DNA of 64,000 nucleotides from Bemisia tabaci (GCF_918797505.1 NC_092800.1:2542001-2606000), one strand, 5' to 3'. Counted from the first letter of the stretch, positions 32,189 to 43,691 are shown. A program made the numbers and translations. Notes: generated by a model not told the origin, from the letters alone.

Positions 32189-35100
32189 TGTGCCGCTACT
32201 GCAGTTTTTACCGTTAAAGCCGTAGTTTAAGGGCGCTAAAGCAAGGATTTTATTACGCAAACAGATAATTTTTGCAGAATAAATAAAAATTAAGAAGCAG
32301 GAGTGATTCAACTAAATAATAAACGGAACTCAAATCTACAGTATAATGCAAAAAAATTTGGAAAATCTCGTCATGTAAAAACAGAAGATTCGAAAACGCC
32401 TTCAATTGAAGCGTGATACCTCACGCGTTCCGGAGAGTTCAAATGATTGTATCCCTGCGCCTTAGTAAAGCGATAGAAGTTTAATATTGAATCAGCGTCC
32501 CCGCTTGGTTTTTTGGCTTTCCTGTGCCGCTACTACACTTTCGACCGTTCAGGCCGTAGTTGAAGGGAGCTAAAGCCAGGATTGTATTCCACAAAAAGAT
32601 AATTTTTGCAGAATAATTAAAAATTAAGAAGCAGGAATAATTTAACTAAAGAACGAAAGGAACTCAAATCTACAATAAAATGCAAAACAAACGGAGTTTT
32701 AGGGCGGTAAAGCCAGGGTTGTATTTCGCAAATGGATAATTGTTGTGCAATAATTAAAAATGAAGGAGCAGGAGTAATTTAACTAAATATAAAAGTAACT
32801 CAAATGTACAATATAGTGCAAAACAATTTGGAAAATCTCGTCATGTAAATACAGAAGATTAAAAAACGCCTTCCAATGAAGCGTCATACCTCACGCGTTC
32901 CGGAGAGTTCAAATACTTGTATCCCTGCGCCTTACCAAGGCGATAGAAGCTTAATATTGAAGTAACGTCCGCGCGTTGTTTTTCGGTTTTCCTGTGCCGC
33001 TACTGCAGTTTCGACCGTTAAGGCCGAAGTTTAAGGGCGCTAAAGCCAGGATTCTATTTCGTAAATGGATAGAGTTTCCAGAATAATTAAAAATTAAGGA
33101 GCAGGAGTAATTTAACTAAATATAAACGGAACTCAAATCTACAATATAATACAAAACAATTTTGAAAATCTCGTCATAAAAATACAGAAGATTCGTAAAC
33201 GCCTTCAATTGAAGCGTGACACCTCACGCGTTCCGGAGAGATCAAATAGATATATCCCAGCGCCTTAACAAGGCGATGGAAGCTTAATATTGAAGTAGCG
33301 TCCCCTTTAGGTTTTTCGGCTTTCCTGTGCCGCTACTGCAGTTTCGACCGTTTAGGCCGAAGTTTAAGGGCGCTAAAGCCAGGATTCTATTTCGTAAATG
33401 GATAGAGTTTCCAGAATAATTAAAAATTAAGGAGCAGGAGTAATTTAACTAAATATAAAAGGAACTCAAATCTACAATATAATACAAAACAATTTTGAAA
33501 ATCTCGTCATAAAAATACAGAAGATTCGTAAACGCCTTCAATTGAAGCGTGACACCTCACGCATTCCGGAGAGTTCAAATAGATGTATCTCTGCGCCTTA
33601 ACAAGGCGATGGAAGCTTAATATTGAAGTAGCGTCCCTTTAGGTTTTTCGGCTTTCCTGTGCCGCTACTGCAGTTTCGACCGTTCAGGCCGTAGTTTAAG
33701 GGCGCTAAAACCAGGATTGTGTTTCGTAAAAAGATAATTTTTGCATAATATTTAAAAATTAAGAGGCAAGAATAATTTAACTAAAAAAAATTGAACTCAA
33801 ATCTACAATAAAATGCGAAAAACTAACGTAGTTTAAGGGCGCTAAAGCCAGGGTTGTATTTCGCAAAAAGATAATTGTTGTAGAATAATTAAAAAAGAAG
33901 GAGCAGGAGTAATTTAACTAAATATAAAAGGATCTCAAATCTGCAATATACTGCAAAACAATTTGGAAAACCTCGTCATGTAAATACAGAAGATTCGAAA
34001 ACGCCTTCAATTGACGCGTGATACCTGACGCGTTCCGGAGAGTTCATATAGTTGTATACCGGCTCCTTAGCATGATGCGATGGAATATTTAGTATTCAGG
34101 TAGCCTCCACACTAGACTTGTCGGTTTTCCGTTGCAGTTTTGAACGCACAGTTTTAGTGTTCTCAAACTAGGATTATATTTAGCAAATGCAAAATTGTTT
34201 TAGGAGATTTTCAAATAAATAAGCTGTAAGAATTTTTGCTATCTAAACCATAGGAACTCAAATCAACGATAATATACATGAATGTACGGTTAAGACATGT
34301 GTGTAAAAAGCTTTAATAGAGTAAAAAAACATATAAGAAAAATACAGGCTCATTACCAAGTGGAACAAATACTATCAACCCGACATTAAAACAAGGAGAC
34401 GTGTATATCTGTCGCACAAGCTCGTGAGATCAGTAATTTCATTTATCTCATTCTCCGAATTTTTACCGAATTTTAACCGTTACCATTACCCAACACGAGA
34501 ATCCCGATGTATAGTTTTGAACCGATAACGTTTTGAAAACGCCTTCAGTTGTGGCGTGATACCTCCCGCGTTCCGGAGAGTACGAATAGTTGTATCACTG
34601 CGCCTTAGCATGATGCGATGGAATATTTAGTATTGAGGTAGCCTCCACGCTAGACTTATCGGTTTTCCGTTGCAGTTTTGAACACACAGTTTTAGTGTTC
34701 TCAAGCTAGGATTGTAATTCGCAAATGCATAATTTTTGTAGGAGAATTTAAAATAAATGAGCTGTAGGAATTTATGCCATCTAAATCATAGGAACTCAAA
34801 TCGACGATAATATACATGAATGTGCAGTGACGACATGTGTGTAAAAAGCTTAAATAGAGCGAAACCCTTATGAGTATAATACAGGCTCATTACCAACGGG
34901 AACAAAACTGCCATGCTAAGGAAGAGCGCCGTATGAGCCTTCAGACGTTGCCAAGTTTCCTTCGATAAAAACCGAATTTTCTAGGAAAATTGTGAATATT
35001 TTCCCCCAAAATTTTCGGACTATTTTGTACGCAATTTAATCTAAAATATCTGAAGATTTCAAAGAAAAACTAGCGTAAATGTCGATAAAAATTCATGTTT

Positions 35101-36015
35101 CATCAAGGGAAATTTGGCAACTCTCGAATGTTAATACGGCGTTCTTCCTTAGCACGGCAGAAAAGCTATCAACCGAAAATTAAAACAAGGAGATGCGTGC
35201 ATATCTGCCGCACAAGCTCGTGAAATCGGTCATTTCATTTATCTCATTCTCCGAATTTTATGCGACACGAGAATCCCGATGTATAGTTTTGAACCGATAA
35301 CGTTTTGAAAACGCCTTCAATTTGTGGCGTGATACCTCCCGCGTTCTGGAGAGTACGAATAGTTGTACCATTGCGCCGTAAGAATGTGACGGAAGATTTA
35401 AATGGAGATAGCCTTCATTAACGCTGCGCTTGTCGATTTCCTCTGAAATTTTTGCAGTGGTGAATGCATAACTAAAGTGCGCTTCAGCTAGAATTGTATT
35501 TACAAATGGGTGGTTTTTCTGCGAGGATTAAAAATAAACAAGGGGCACAGAATATTAGAAAAGAATATGAACTATGCAAAATGATAATCCGGTTATCGGA
35601 ACTTGGCTGTTTTGAAAACGCCTTCAAATGCGGCGTGATACCTCACGCATTCCGGAGAGTTCAAATAGTTGTATCATTGCACCTTAGAAAAGCGACGGAA
35701 GATTACAATTGAAATAGCCTTCATGCACGCGGGTCTTTTCGATTTCCTTTAACATTTTTGCAGTCATGAATGCGCTTAAGTGCGCTCCAGCTAGAATTGT
35801 ATTTAGGAAATGGGTGTTTTTTCTACGAGGATTAAAATAAACGAGTGGTACGGAATATAACAAAAGAATATGAACTATACAAAACGATAATCCGGGTATT
35901 GGAACAAAGCTGTTTTGAAAACGCCTTCAAATGCGGCGTGATACCTCACGCATTCCGGAGACTTCAAATAGTTGTATCATTGCGCCGTATGAATGTGACG
36001 GAAGATTTAAATGGA
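32189..36015. repeat. Complex satellite array (about 333-bp and 470-bp units)
   Basis: GTGCCGCTACTGCAGTTT recurs at about 32190, 32524, 32994, 33327 and 33659, giving spacings of 334, 470, 333 and 332 bp. The longer unit carries an extra partial duplication of the TTTAAGGGCGCTAAAGCCAG segment. A second diverged sub-array at about 34080-36010 shares the module ACGCCTTCAATTG..GCGTGATACCTCACGC..TTCCGGAGAGTTC. Open frames across it are chance products of the repeat. Confidence 0.9.
34908..35160. mobile_element. MITE, family C (CTGCCGTGCTAAGG ends), inside the satellite
   Basis: The ends are CTGCCATGCTAAGGAAGAGC and GTTCTTCCTTAGCACGGCAG, and the 253 bp fold on themselves. AAAA flanks both sides. 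A sister satellite unit at 34361-34380 (GGAACAAATACTATCAACCC) lacks the element and represents the empty site. Other copies are near 37075, 39900, 45622, 49976 and 60924. Confidence 0.88.
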
Positions 36016-36279
36016 AATAGCCTTCATGCAGGCTCGCCACATCCCATCTCGAGCCATGTCCTCCAATCCCCTCAATTATTGCCCCTTATTCCAATTCATT
36101 GCGATAATATTGAAATAAATCTCGAAACATTTGCTCCTTCAAATGGGAGGATAGGCAATCCGCGCTTATTTTGCCCAAAAATCGCGATAATTTGAAGATA
36201 TTTTCGAAACCTACGGCGCGGCGATCTCTGCTCTGCTACTTGGGTAGGAGTATGACAAGTGGCCATCAAATTACTTACT

Positions 36280-37002
36280 CAGGCCTGCGACATCCCATCT
36301 CGGGCCCTGGTACCAGTTTTAAGGTCCGGGCCCCAAGCACGGAGGGGGGGGTCCGAGGGGCATCCCCCGAGAAATTTTAGAATTTATACGACTAATCGGA
36401 CGCATTGTGAAGCATTCATAAAGAATTTTTCCATCAATTTCTGCGGAATAATTATGTTATTTTTTTCTACTTTCAGCGCAAAATACTTGCGAATTGTTGC
36501 ATTCAAAACATCTGGAAAATATTTATTTATTTTTTTTTTTGGGGGGGGGGGGGCATATGATACATTTTTTAGTCCTAAGAGGGCCAGGTCCCCCTGGACT
36601 CCCCCTTCGTTTGTCTATGGCAAGGGAGTTGAGCCTTGAGCCATTGAAGTCGAGGATGCCCAGACTGGAGACTCTTAGCATCTGACGACGGAAGAAAATG
36701 AAACGCAGTTACTACATATAAAAATATCCCTCTGTACTGAAAATCTTGAAAATAGATAGAAATTTTCCAAGAAGTATACTTCTTTGAAAATTTAAGAAGA
36801 ATTCTACAGTATCCCAGCGTGTTTCTGAAAATCTATTCACCTTTTGCGAAATTTTTAGGGTAAATTTTTCACTTTTTCTTACGAAACAAGGGTTGCATGT
36901 GAATTCGTAGTGGTTTTTCACGGGTAACAAGGGCCCCCTCGGGGACCCGGGCCCCGGTACAAGGGACCCAGTATCCCCCCCCCCCCCCTTGTGGCGGGCC
37001 TG
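36280..37002. mobile_element. hAT-type element with near-perfect 8-bp target duplication
   Basis: Begins CAGGCCTGCGACATCCC and ends TTGTGGCGGGCCTG. The preceding octamer TACTTACT and the following CACTTACT differ at one base. The 723-bp interior has G and C homopolymers and no transposase. A fragment of the same left end is at 36029-36050 (CAGGCTCGCCACATCCC). Confidence 0.82.
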
Positions 37003-37074
37003 CACTTACTTACTGATCAGATTTAGTGACTGGAACTCGCGCAAGCAGAGAAACAAACAGCAGACACAACCAGG

Positions 37075-37326
37075 CTGCCGGGCTAAGGAAAAACGCCGTA
37101 TGAACCTTCAGGCGTTGCCAAATTTCCTTTGATAAATCACGAATTGTCTGGATAATTTGTAAATATTGTCCCTCCAATTTTTCAGATAATTTTGTTCTCA
37201 ATTTCACCTGAAGTTCCTGAAAATGTCAAGGAAAAATATTCATAACTTTCGTCAAAAATAACGCTTTCCTGAGTGGAAATTTGGCGACTCTCGAATGTTC
37301 ATACGGCGTTTCTCCTTAGCACGCTG
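37075..37326. mobile_element. MITE, family C
   Basis: The left end is CTGCCGGGCTAAGGAAAAAC and the right end GGCGTTTCTCCTTAGCACGC. The interior shares GCCAAATTTCC and GGAAATTTGGC inverted blocks with the other family C copies. Confidence 0.85.
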
Positions 37327-38254
37327 GTTAGCACTGTCATTCTTGGTTATACGTAGTTTGGACAGTAATTGAATCCCGGTTTGGACCTCAGCGTCCACTT
37401 CACATTTGACAAATCGTCTCTTCTCTGACTATAGTGGTCGTATCTTAATTTTCAATTGAATCCTGCTCTCCGTATAACTCCATGATTTCCGGGGTTCATG
37501 TGGAAATGGAGATGATCTTACGTCAGACGGACCGTCGAGACGTCCTGTCGACGCGACGCGACGTGCCATTGACATACTTGGATCCCGAACACAAGTTGCG
37601 TGCCACTGCGAAGGGCGCGCATATTTAAATCACAACTAATCTCATCCAATTGCGTCACGTAGCAGTGTTAATACATCACGATTTCGCCCAATAGAATGCA
37701 TTGGGATGATATTTCGACCCTCCAAAGTGACGCTTTACTTCTAAATCAGGTTGTACAGGTAGCAAAACCTTGCAATTACGGTAGCAGCGGTTAAAACTGT
37801 TACAGTATGTTCTAGAGGACTGTTGTGAATGTTGCCTATCCTGTAACTGAAGGGGTTCCTCTATCGAGTTTAATTGCTTGAAATTGAAATGGGCTGCAGT
37901 CTATTTTTGCATCGCAAAATGCACATCTTCCATCTGATTTAATTAACATTTGGCATTTATCAACGAAATTATAGCAACTTCATAACTTCATATTGCAATT
38001 TTACTGCAAAATATTACAACTTTATTTTATTACTTTCGTCGGGGAATGCTACCTCGGAAGCACTCAAGTGCAATGGGAGGAAGGAGGAGTAAAAAACCTC
38101 TCCCCTTCATCTAAAAAGTTTTTTTTCTCGGGAAAAAAATCTAGAGGAAGGACATTTGATGGACTTTACGGATAAATTGCCCCTTTGGATTCCTCTCCGC
38201 ACGTCCAGTCTTGAGTTCCCTCTCACATTTTAACTTTCCTTTGCCTTTTTCCTT
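37327..38254. other. Unassigned intergenic DNA
   Basis: I see no gene or clear inverted-repeat element. TGGTTAGCACTG at about 37325 and TTGAATCCCGGTT at about 37372 faintly resemble tRNA A and B boxes, as in a decayed tRNA-derived SINE. This is weak. Confidence 0.3.
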
Positions 38255-38514
38255 CCACGTGAAACTGCAGAAATGTGCGTCTTGGTTGCGGCGTTGCAGA
38301 CTTCCTGTCATATTTCAATTTCTACATGGAGAACTGCTCATCATCATTTCTTGAAAATTTCCGGGAATTTTCTTCTCTACACATGAAGAATATTCTGATA
38401 AAATTTTAAACTAAGACGTGAGTTTGGCGCCCTTTTAAAAGATAAAATAGTAGGTAGTGGAGATTTTCAAACGCCGCAACTGAGATGCGCATTTTTGCAG
38501 TTTCACCGACGATA
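38255..38514. mobile_element. MITE, family A (diverged subfamily)
   Basis: The left end GTGAAACTGCAGAAATGTGC and the right end GCATTTTTGCAGTTTCACCG are inverted. GCAGACTTCCTGTCATATTT is shared with the other copies. The subterminal sequence (TGCAGAAATG) differs from the CTACCAAACC form, giving a distinct subfamily shared with 48380-48571. Confidence 0.75.
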
Positions 38515-39895
38515 CGCCAGTGCAGTCCCATAAGAGCGTGCAAACTCTCTTGAGATGCGAGGAGAATTCTGGGCAAATCTAAGAAAAACTGGTGCAAAAA
38601 CATGCGTCACATCAGATTTGTAAGTATGACTAATTAATTATGTATGTAAACACGAGGTGATTTCGACGCAACATTGAAACTTGAACGTCGCGCTAAGCGC
38701 CGCACAGTGGTGAAACATCTACCTCAGAATTTCAGATAAAAAATACCATCCAAGGGAGAGAGGGGTCTGATTCCACAGTTGCGAAATCTCATGTAGAGCG
38801 ATTTTTTTGTGAGTTAGATCCAAAAATTGGATTTTGGAACATCGACGGAAAAATCTTTGATATGTTCTGAATAATGAACGAGTCCATTGAACTGATCATA
38901 GAATTTTGTTTTGATGGTTAAGCCTTGAGATTAGCAAAAATCAATTAGATTTGTTCATACGTCAAATTTCCTCGTCTATTATCAGACCGCGGTAGTGCAT
39001 AGCATAGTTACTCCCACATTTTATATAGCGTATTGTATGTTACACAAGCAGTAAAAAAGCGTGTATCACACCTAGTGTATGGGTGTATACACTGCTGTGA
39101 TGAATGAATTTGTGAATAAAAGGATTAAACGAATTGGGAGAATCAACTAAATTTCGATGTATTTTTCTTTTAAGAAAATACCATAAGATATATTTGAGGG
39201 ACTTGGTAGACAAGGCGCATAAGTGCAGTTTTTGCTATTTCGAGAAACACGTGTTTGAAGCGTCGAAATTACGTGGACCCTTATGACGGAGAGAAAGTTC
39301 AATTTGACTTTTTGATTCTTAAAAATTGGAATTTGGAAGCGACTTTTTCACATAATATGCATTAAGACTAGTTTTACATGAAATCATCAATAAATCTTTT
39401 AAAAAAACTTTTATCAAAAACTGCACTCATGCATCTTGTCCTCAGCTGAGTTGCTACTTTTTCTTGAGCATATTTGTAAGCTTTTTTTCCTGTAAATTTT
39501 AAATTGTGTGCCTCTCAGATGCATCCAATATTTTCATTACTGTCGGTAAAAAACCCCTTTTCTGATAAGCGGTATTAACTGCAAAAATGTTAGCTGTCTT
39601 TCCTCCATGCTATCGCTTACCACTCGGCATCAATGCGTTCACCTGTGAAAAGTCAGCGGATTTTCATGAAAAGTCCTGATTTAATTACCTGGTTCAGTCT
39701 AGTCTGAGAGTACCAAGTTTCATCGGAATTTTTACGACCCGCCGACTCAGCACTCTTAGTCTTTAGCAAACCGGTCCAGGTTGCCGGAGATAATACCATC
39801 CAATTTTCACCGAGATTTCTGGGTCGTAAGTCTCCATTAGACTCATTCTTCTAGAGGAATCCAAGTGCCTGGCCGAGTTGAGATGACAATCAAGT
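38515..39895. other. Unassigned AT-rich intergenic DNA
   Basis: No open frame with recognisable homology, no clear terminal inverted repeats, and no RNA gene seen. Confidence 0.4.
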
Positions 39896-39899
39896 CAAG

Positions 39900-40490
39900 A
39901 AATGACTAGGTATCTATCTCATGTTGTCAAAAATACATGTTTTATCCTGGGAAATTTGGCAACCCCAGAATGTTCATACGGCGTTCTTCCGCACTGAAAA
40001 AAAAATCTCGGTGTATTTACTAAGAAAAGGGTAAAATTACCAAGAATTCAGGGTTCTATTTGATCCCAGTTTTTTCTTGGTAAAATTACCATTTATGAAA
40101 TTGGTAATTTTACCGAGAAATCTCGGTAAAATGATTGAACTTTCTCGGTAATTTTACTGGACCTTCGTAAAAACGCCAATATTTTTTATCGACTATGGTA
40201 GAATTACCGAGATAAATGGGCAACGTTACCGGGAATTGATTACCAATAAAAGTGGTATTCTTACCTGAAAAAAAAACAGTGAAAATACCGGTTTTTAGGT
40301 AAGCTTACCGGTCTGTCTTGGTAAAATTACCAATAATTGGTAAAAAAAAGTGAGATGGTAAAGGTACCAATGGACCTTGGTAAAAACGCCGAGAATTTTT
40401 TTCCAGTGTATCTATCTCATGTTGTTAAAAATACATGTTTGGCAACCTTAGAATGTTCATACGGCGTTCTTCCGTAGGACGGCAGAGTGC
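39900..40490. mobile_element. Family C right half, duplicated around an inserted family H MITE
   Basis: About 85 bp (TATCTATCTCATGTTGT..GGCAACC..GTTCATACGGCGTTCTTCCG) occurs at about 39908-39991 and again, shortened, at about 40409-40475. The family H element at 39992-40408 sits exactly between the copies. The second copy continues to the family C terminus (GGACGGCAG). Confidence 0.7.
39992..40408. mobile_element. MITE, family H (CACTGAAAAAAAAATCTCGG ends)
   Basis: Begins CACTGAAAAAAAAATCTCGG and ends GCCGAGAATTTTTTTCCAGTG less one base, an inverted pair of about 30 bp. The 417-bp interior is dominated by GGTAAAATTACC-type palindromes. Other copies are 44818-45230, 57556-57970 and 61917-62328 (opposite orientation). 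Confidence 0.92.
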
Positions 40491-41100
40491 GAGTCTCATC
40501 TTTAGTTACGAAAGGACCGGACCGTCCCGTGACGTCACTCGAGGATTCGGCCAGTCAATCGATCTGTTGGAAAGTAAGCGGACCGCTACGACTTGGACGC
40601 GGCGCGCGGCGGCCGGTTCCATTGCGGACCCCCCCCCCCCCCCCCCCCCCGGGAGGGGCCCTCGGGCCGTTCGTGCACTTGGCCGGACGGACGGACGGAC
40701 GAGAAAGTTGGTCGGACGCCGGAGCGGGGGTAGAACCGCCTATCCTCCTGGCGTTTCGAGCGGGAGATAGGAGGTTGTGCAGTTGGGAGTGGCGACGGCC
40801 GAGCTGCGACTCGACGCGTAGAGTCAGTCTCGCTCGCACCGCGATCGCGACGGAACACGCTGGATCCGTCGCCGCTTCGGATCATCGCGATTTCGTGCGG
40901 ATTTCGTCGCGAATTTTCGTCGCACCCGGATGTGGACGTCCGCTGCCCGGTGCCGCTTCCAGTGTCGCAACTGTTCGTCCGTCATCCGATCTATCGATTT
41001 TTCGGTCCACCTCGTCGATCGGTGCATCCGAATAGTGACGCCGGAAAATTACTGTTCTTGAGTTTACCTGGGATCGGTTGAAAGTACGCAATGACCGAAT
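40491..41100 (+). promoter_or_regulatory. CpG-rich island, candidate promoter/5' UTR of the secreted-protein gene
   Basis: Base composition changes sharply to GC-rich with many CG dinucleotides (CGCGGCGCGCGGCGGCCGG, four GGAC repeats, a 22-base C run at 40629). AT-rich DNA lies on both sides. Overlapping open frames on both strands follow from the composition and look non-coding. A donor-like AAA|GTACGC occurs at about 41082. A role in transcription of the exon at 41979 is inference. Confidence 0.35.
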
Positions 41101-41906
41101 GTTAACTCGGTTGTCATTGTTTTGGTTTTCGGATTTTTAAATTTTCAATCGTGGAGACCCTGTTTCACCTGTTGCTGACTGGGAATAATTTTTCGTGATT
41201 TTATTTCGCGAGTGTTCCTTAAGCATTTGTCTAAAAATTTTCAGATTTTTCCTCCCGACTCATTATCTGTAAAAAATATTTATTTCGGTGGTCTTTTTCA
41301 ATGTTTACCTGAAAACACTCTTCGGTTCATTTTCAATGTCAAGTCCACTCACCGATTGTGATAAGTGATAGTCCTTCACGAGAGCAAGAGCAGTTTCTAA
41401 AATTACGTAATTTTCTCTGCTCCTGGTACCTTTCTTTCTCTTTCTGCCGGGTGCAATTTTTGATGAACCAAAATAAAACTGAATTGCATAAGAGTTTCAG
41501 TGTTTTGAAAAGTTGAAAAAATACAGTGCGGAACACTATTGTGCCACCAATCATTTGTTTTGTTATTTACTGACAAATTTCATTGATCTCGCAACTCATC
41601 ACAGACGCACACGCATTTCAATGCTTTAAAAATTTAAAAATTCCAATTTAATTCGCATTGTTTTCTTTTTTTTTTTAATCCTTCTTCCGTCGCGAGGAGG
41701 ATCAACCCCTGTGCCTTGACATTTTACCCAGTGCATGACGCGACTGTCTCTGAAATAAAAACCACTGCGTGAATTTCACTTTTATCCATTTTTATTTTAT
41801 TTCATTCTATCAGTGCGAACATTCTTGAAAAACAATCTCGTGGTATACTTCATTGAGTGCTTCAAAATACATGCGATACAACATGCAAGCAATCGTTTGA
41901 AACTCG

Positions 41907-41930
41907 GTGTGCGCGCGCGCGTGTGTGTGA
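41907..41930. repeat. Alternating purine-pyrimidine tract
   Basis: GTGTGCGCGCGCGCGTGTGT, just upstream of the candidate coding exon. Such tracts can adopt Z-DNA. No function is claimed. Confidence 0.7.
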
Positions 41931-41978
41931 AAGGACGAAGATCAACGTAGTGGCTGGGTGTGTAGTGGTGTGCTGAAG

Positions 41979-42268
41979 ATGGAGGATTGGCGGCGGAGTT
42001 GGCAGTGGCGCTCGGAGTTGGGGATGGTGGTGACGGGGCTGCTGTGGCTGAGCGCGGTGTTCCCGTTGGACGCCCAGTTGTTCCCGGTAGCGCCAGGGAG
42101 GGACAGCCGACAGCTCGGCGTGGGGAGGTCGGCCGAGTTCAAGGGCTTTAGCGGCTACCGACGCCGCAACGACACCTCCCGGCTCATCTACATCTACGAC
42201 CAGACGATCGCCGTCATCGAGGTCGTCGAGCGGAGGGTCCTCGTCAACTGCGAGCTCATCGAGATCTA
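41979..42268 (+). CDS. First coding exon of an unrecognised secreted or membrane protein
   Basis: 96 codons plus two bases from ATG at 41979. Codon use is strongly G/C at third positions, unlike the surrounding DNA. Residues 1-13 are basic (WRRSWQWR), 14-30 hydrophobic (LGMVVTGLLWLSAVFPL), followed by DAQ, which fits a cleavable signal peptide. The rest (e.g. DTSRLIYIYDQTIAVIEVVE) is predicted beta-like. The frame would meet TAG at 42267, but a consensus donor (TA|GTAAGT at 42269) removes it. I do not recognise the family. The next exon is not found in the remaining 21.7 kb. The antisense frame 41862-42338 is judged a shadow. Confidence 0.62.
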
Positions 42269-42392
42269 GTAAGTTCCACCCCTCATTCCGACAACCCTCA
42301 CGCCAAACGGCCCACCAGGAGGCCCATTGAGCCCGCACTGAAAAAAATAGCTCTGTTCACAGGGCTCCTGCACTTCTTTTGTAACAGTCGTA

Positions 42393-42835
42393 CATGCAGC
42401 AGACTTATATGTGCGTAGACAAAGCGATAGACAAAGGAGATAAACAGAAAATGGAACGATCCTATCAGACGAAACGGGTGGTTGCGATGAACAAGGGAGC
42501 AAAAGTAGATCCAACAGGGGGGGGGGGGGGGCGTAGGGGGCGTAGGCCGGAAAAATGGAGGGAAAACAAGGGAAGAATGAAAGACGACAGAACGGAGGAA
42601 AGAAGTAGGAAAGCAGCTCAGATTTGGTAACTATTCATGACTAAATTGTCTTAAACTGGATACGAGATGCTTTAAAATTTCGAAAATTTCCTGGGGAAGG
42701 CCCCGTGGGCCCCCTCTCTGCCCCTCCCATTCGAAGTGTCTGAATCAAACCCCCAAGTCTATAGCAATCGCCCGGTTCAACCAATCAGATCGCTCTGTCT
42801 ATCAATTTCAATAATCAGTCCCTGTCAAGTCATTC
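42393..42835. mobile_element. MITE, family W (GATAGACAAAG ends), larger copy
   Basis: The left GCGATAGACAAAGGAGATAA..ATGGAACGATCCTAT and the right GATCGCTCTGTCTATCAATTTC are inverted relatives. The interior includes a 15-base G run at about 42517. Boundaries are approximate. Confidence 0.55.
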
Positions 42836-42877
42836 ATTGATTTATAAGATTCCGAGAGAAAACACTCTCTTGAGAGC

Positions 42878-43130
42878 TAATCATTGATTTTGATAGACAA
42901 TGCGATATACACAGAAGATAAAGGGAAAATGGAGCGATCCTGTTGGTGGAAGCAGATGGTTGCACTGGATGAGGGATAGACTAACCGACGCGACATACGA
43001 GGAATCCTATGGTTATTCCATCTTTTTCCCCCGTAGTCTACGGCAACCCCTTGTTTCAACCGATACGATCGATCCATTTCACCGTCTTCTTCTTTGTCTA
43101 TCCTTTTGTCCATGAATCTAAATAATCAGC
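42878..43130. mobile_element. MITE, family W
   Basis: TTGATAGACAATGCGATATA..AATGGAGCGATCC on the left is mirrored by GGATCGATCCATTTCACC.. less exactly, and by CTTTGTCTATCCTTTTGTCC on the right. It is about 250 bp. A solo left end of the family lies at about 51865-51945, and a related right end at about 61305-61350. Confidence 0.65.
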
Positions 43131-43249
43131 CCGCCGTATCAGAAAAGTAAATTAAATTCTACGAGCAGACTCTTCGTTTTCCAAAAAAAGTTGATTCCTT
43201 GCTGATCAACTCGATCTAATTCGCGCACTTGATACCGCACTAGCAAGTT

Positions 43250-43445
43250 TCCGTGATACAACTATTCGAGCTCCGGTGTATTGCGGAGTATCATCGCTAT
43301 TTGAAGGCGTTTTAAAAAAAGAAACACTCGAATACTTTTGAGGCGTTCTTGCACTTCATATCAGACAAGCTAGTTCCCATGATACAACTATTCGGGCTCC
43401 GGTGTATTGCGGAGTATCATCATTATTTGAAGGCGCTTTGAAAAT
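43250..43445. repeat. Two direct copies of a hairpin-containing module
   Basis: GATACAACTATTCGAGCTCC, then GGTGTATTGCGGAGTATCATC, occurs at about 43255 and again at about 43379 with few changes. Each is followed by TTTGAAGGCG. CTCCG and CGGAG can pair. The same module in the other orientation is the conserved core of the satellite at 32.2-36.0 kb. Confidence 0.75.
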
Positions 43446-43691
43446 TTGACATTTGTTATCATTCACGATTAATTACCAGGGTCAGATTAAGGGTGGCACG
43501 GGTGTATGAAAAGCGGTTGCAGCAAGTACCATCACAACAAGGGCGCTACAATGAGAAGGAAGGAAAAAGAAGAGGGAAAAAGAAGAGAAAAAAATATTGA
43601 GAAGCGAGGAGAAACGATAATTATCGGATTCACTGTACAATGTTTATTCGGAAACCTAGTAATCCCAGGGGATGCTTCAACTGAATCAATA

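Noticed and set aside
32189..36015. CRISPR-like array
   Set aside because: Units are 333-470 bp with sequence similarity throughout and no spacer pattern, in a eukaryotic context. It is a satellite.
35494..36195. Two similar 70-116-codon frames on +
   Set aside because: They are related only because they lie in successive satellite units.
37320..37390. Possible tRNA gene
   Set aside because: A- and B-box-like words are present, but no cloverleaf with an acceptor stem can be drawn by eye.
40435..41091. Six overlapping frames on both strands in the GC-rich block
   Set aside because: High GC suppresses stop codons. There is no conserved motif, and several run through the C homopolymer.
41862..42338. 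158-codon minus-strand frame opposite the secreted-protein exon
   Set aside because: The plus strand has a signal peptide and a splice donor. The minus frame is Asp/Leu/Pro-rich antisense of GC-rich codons.
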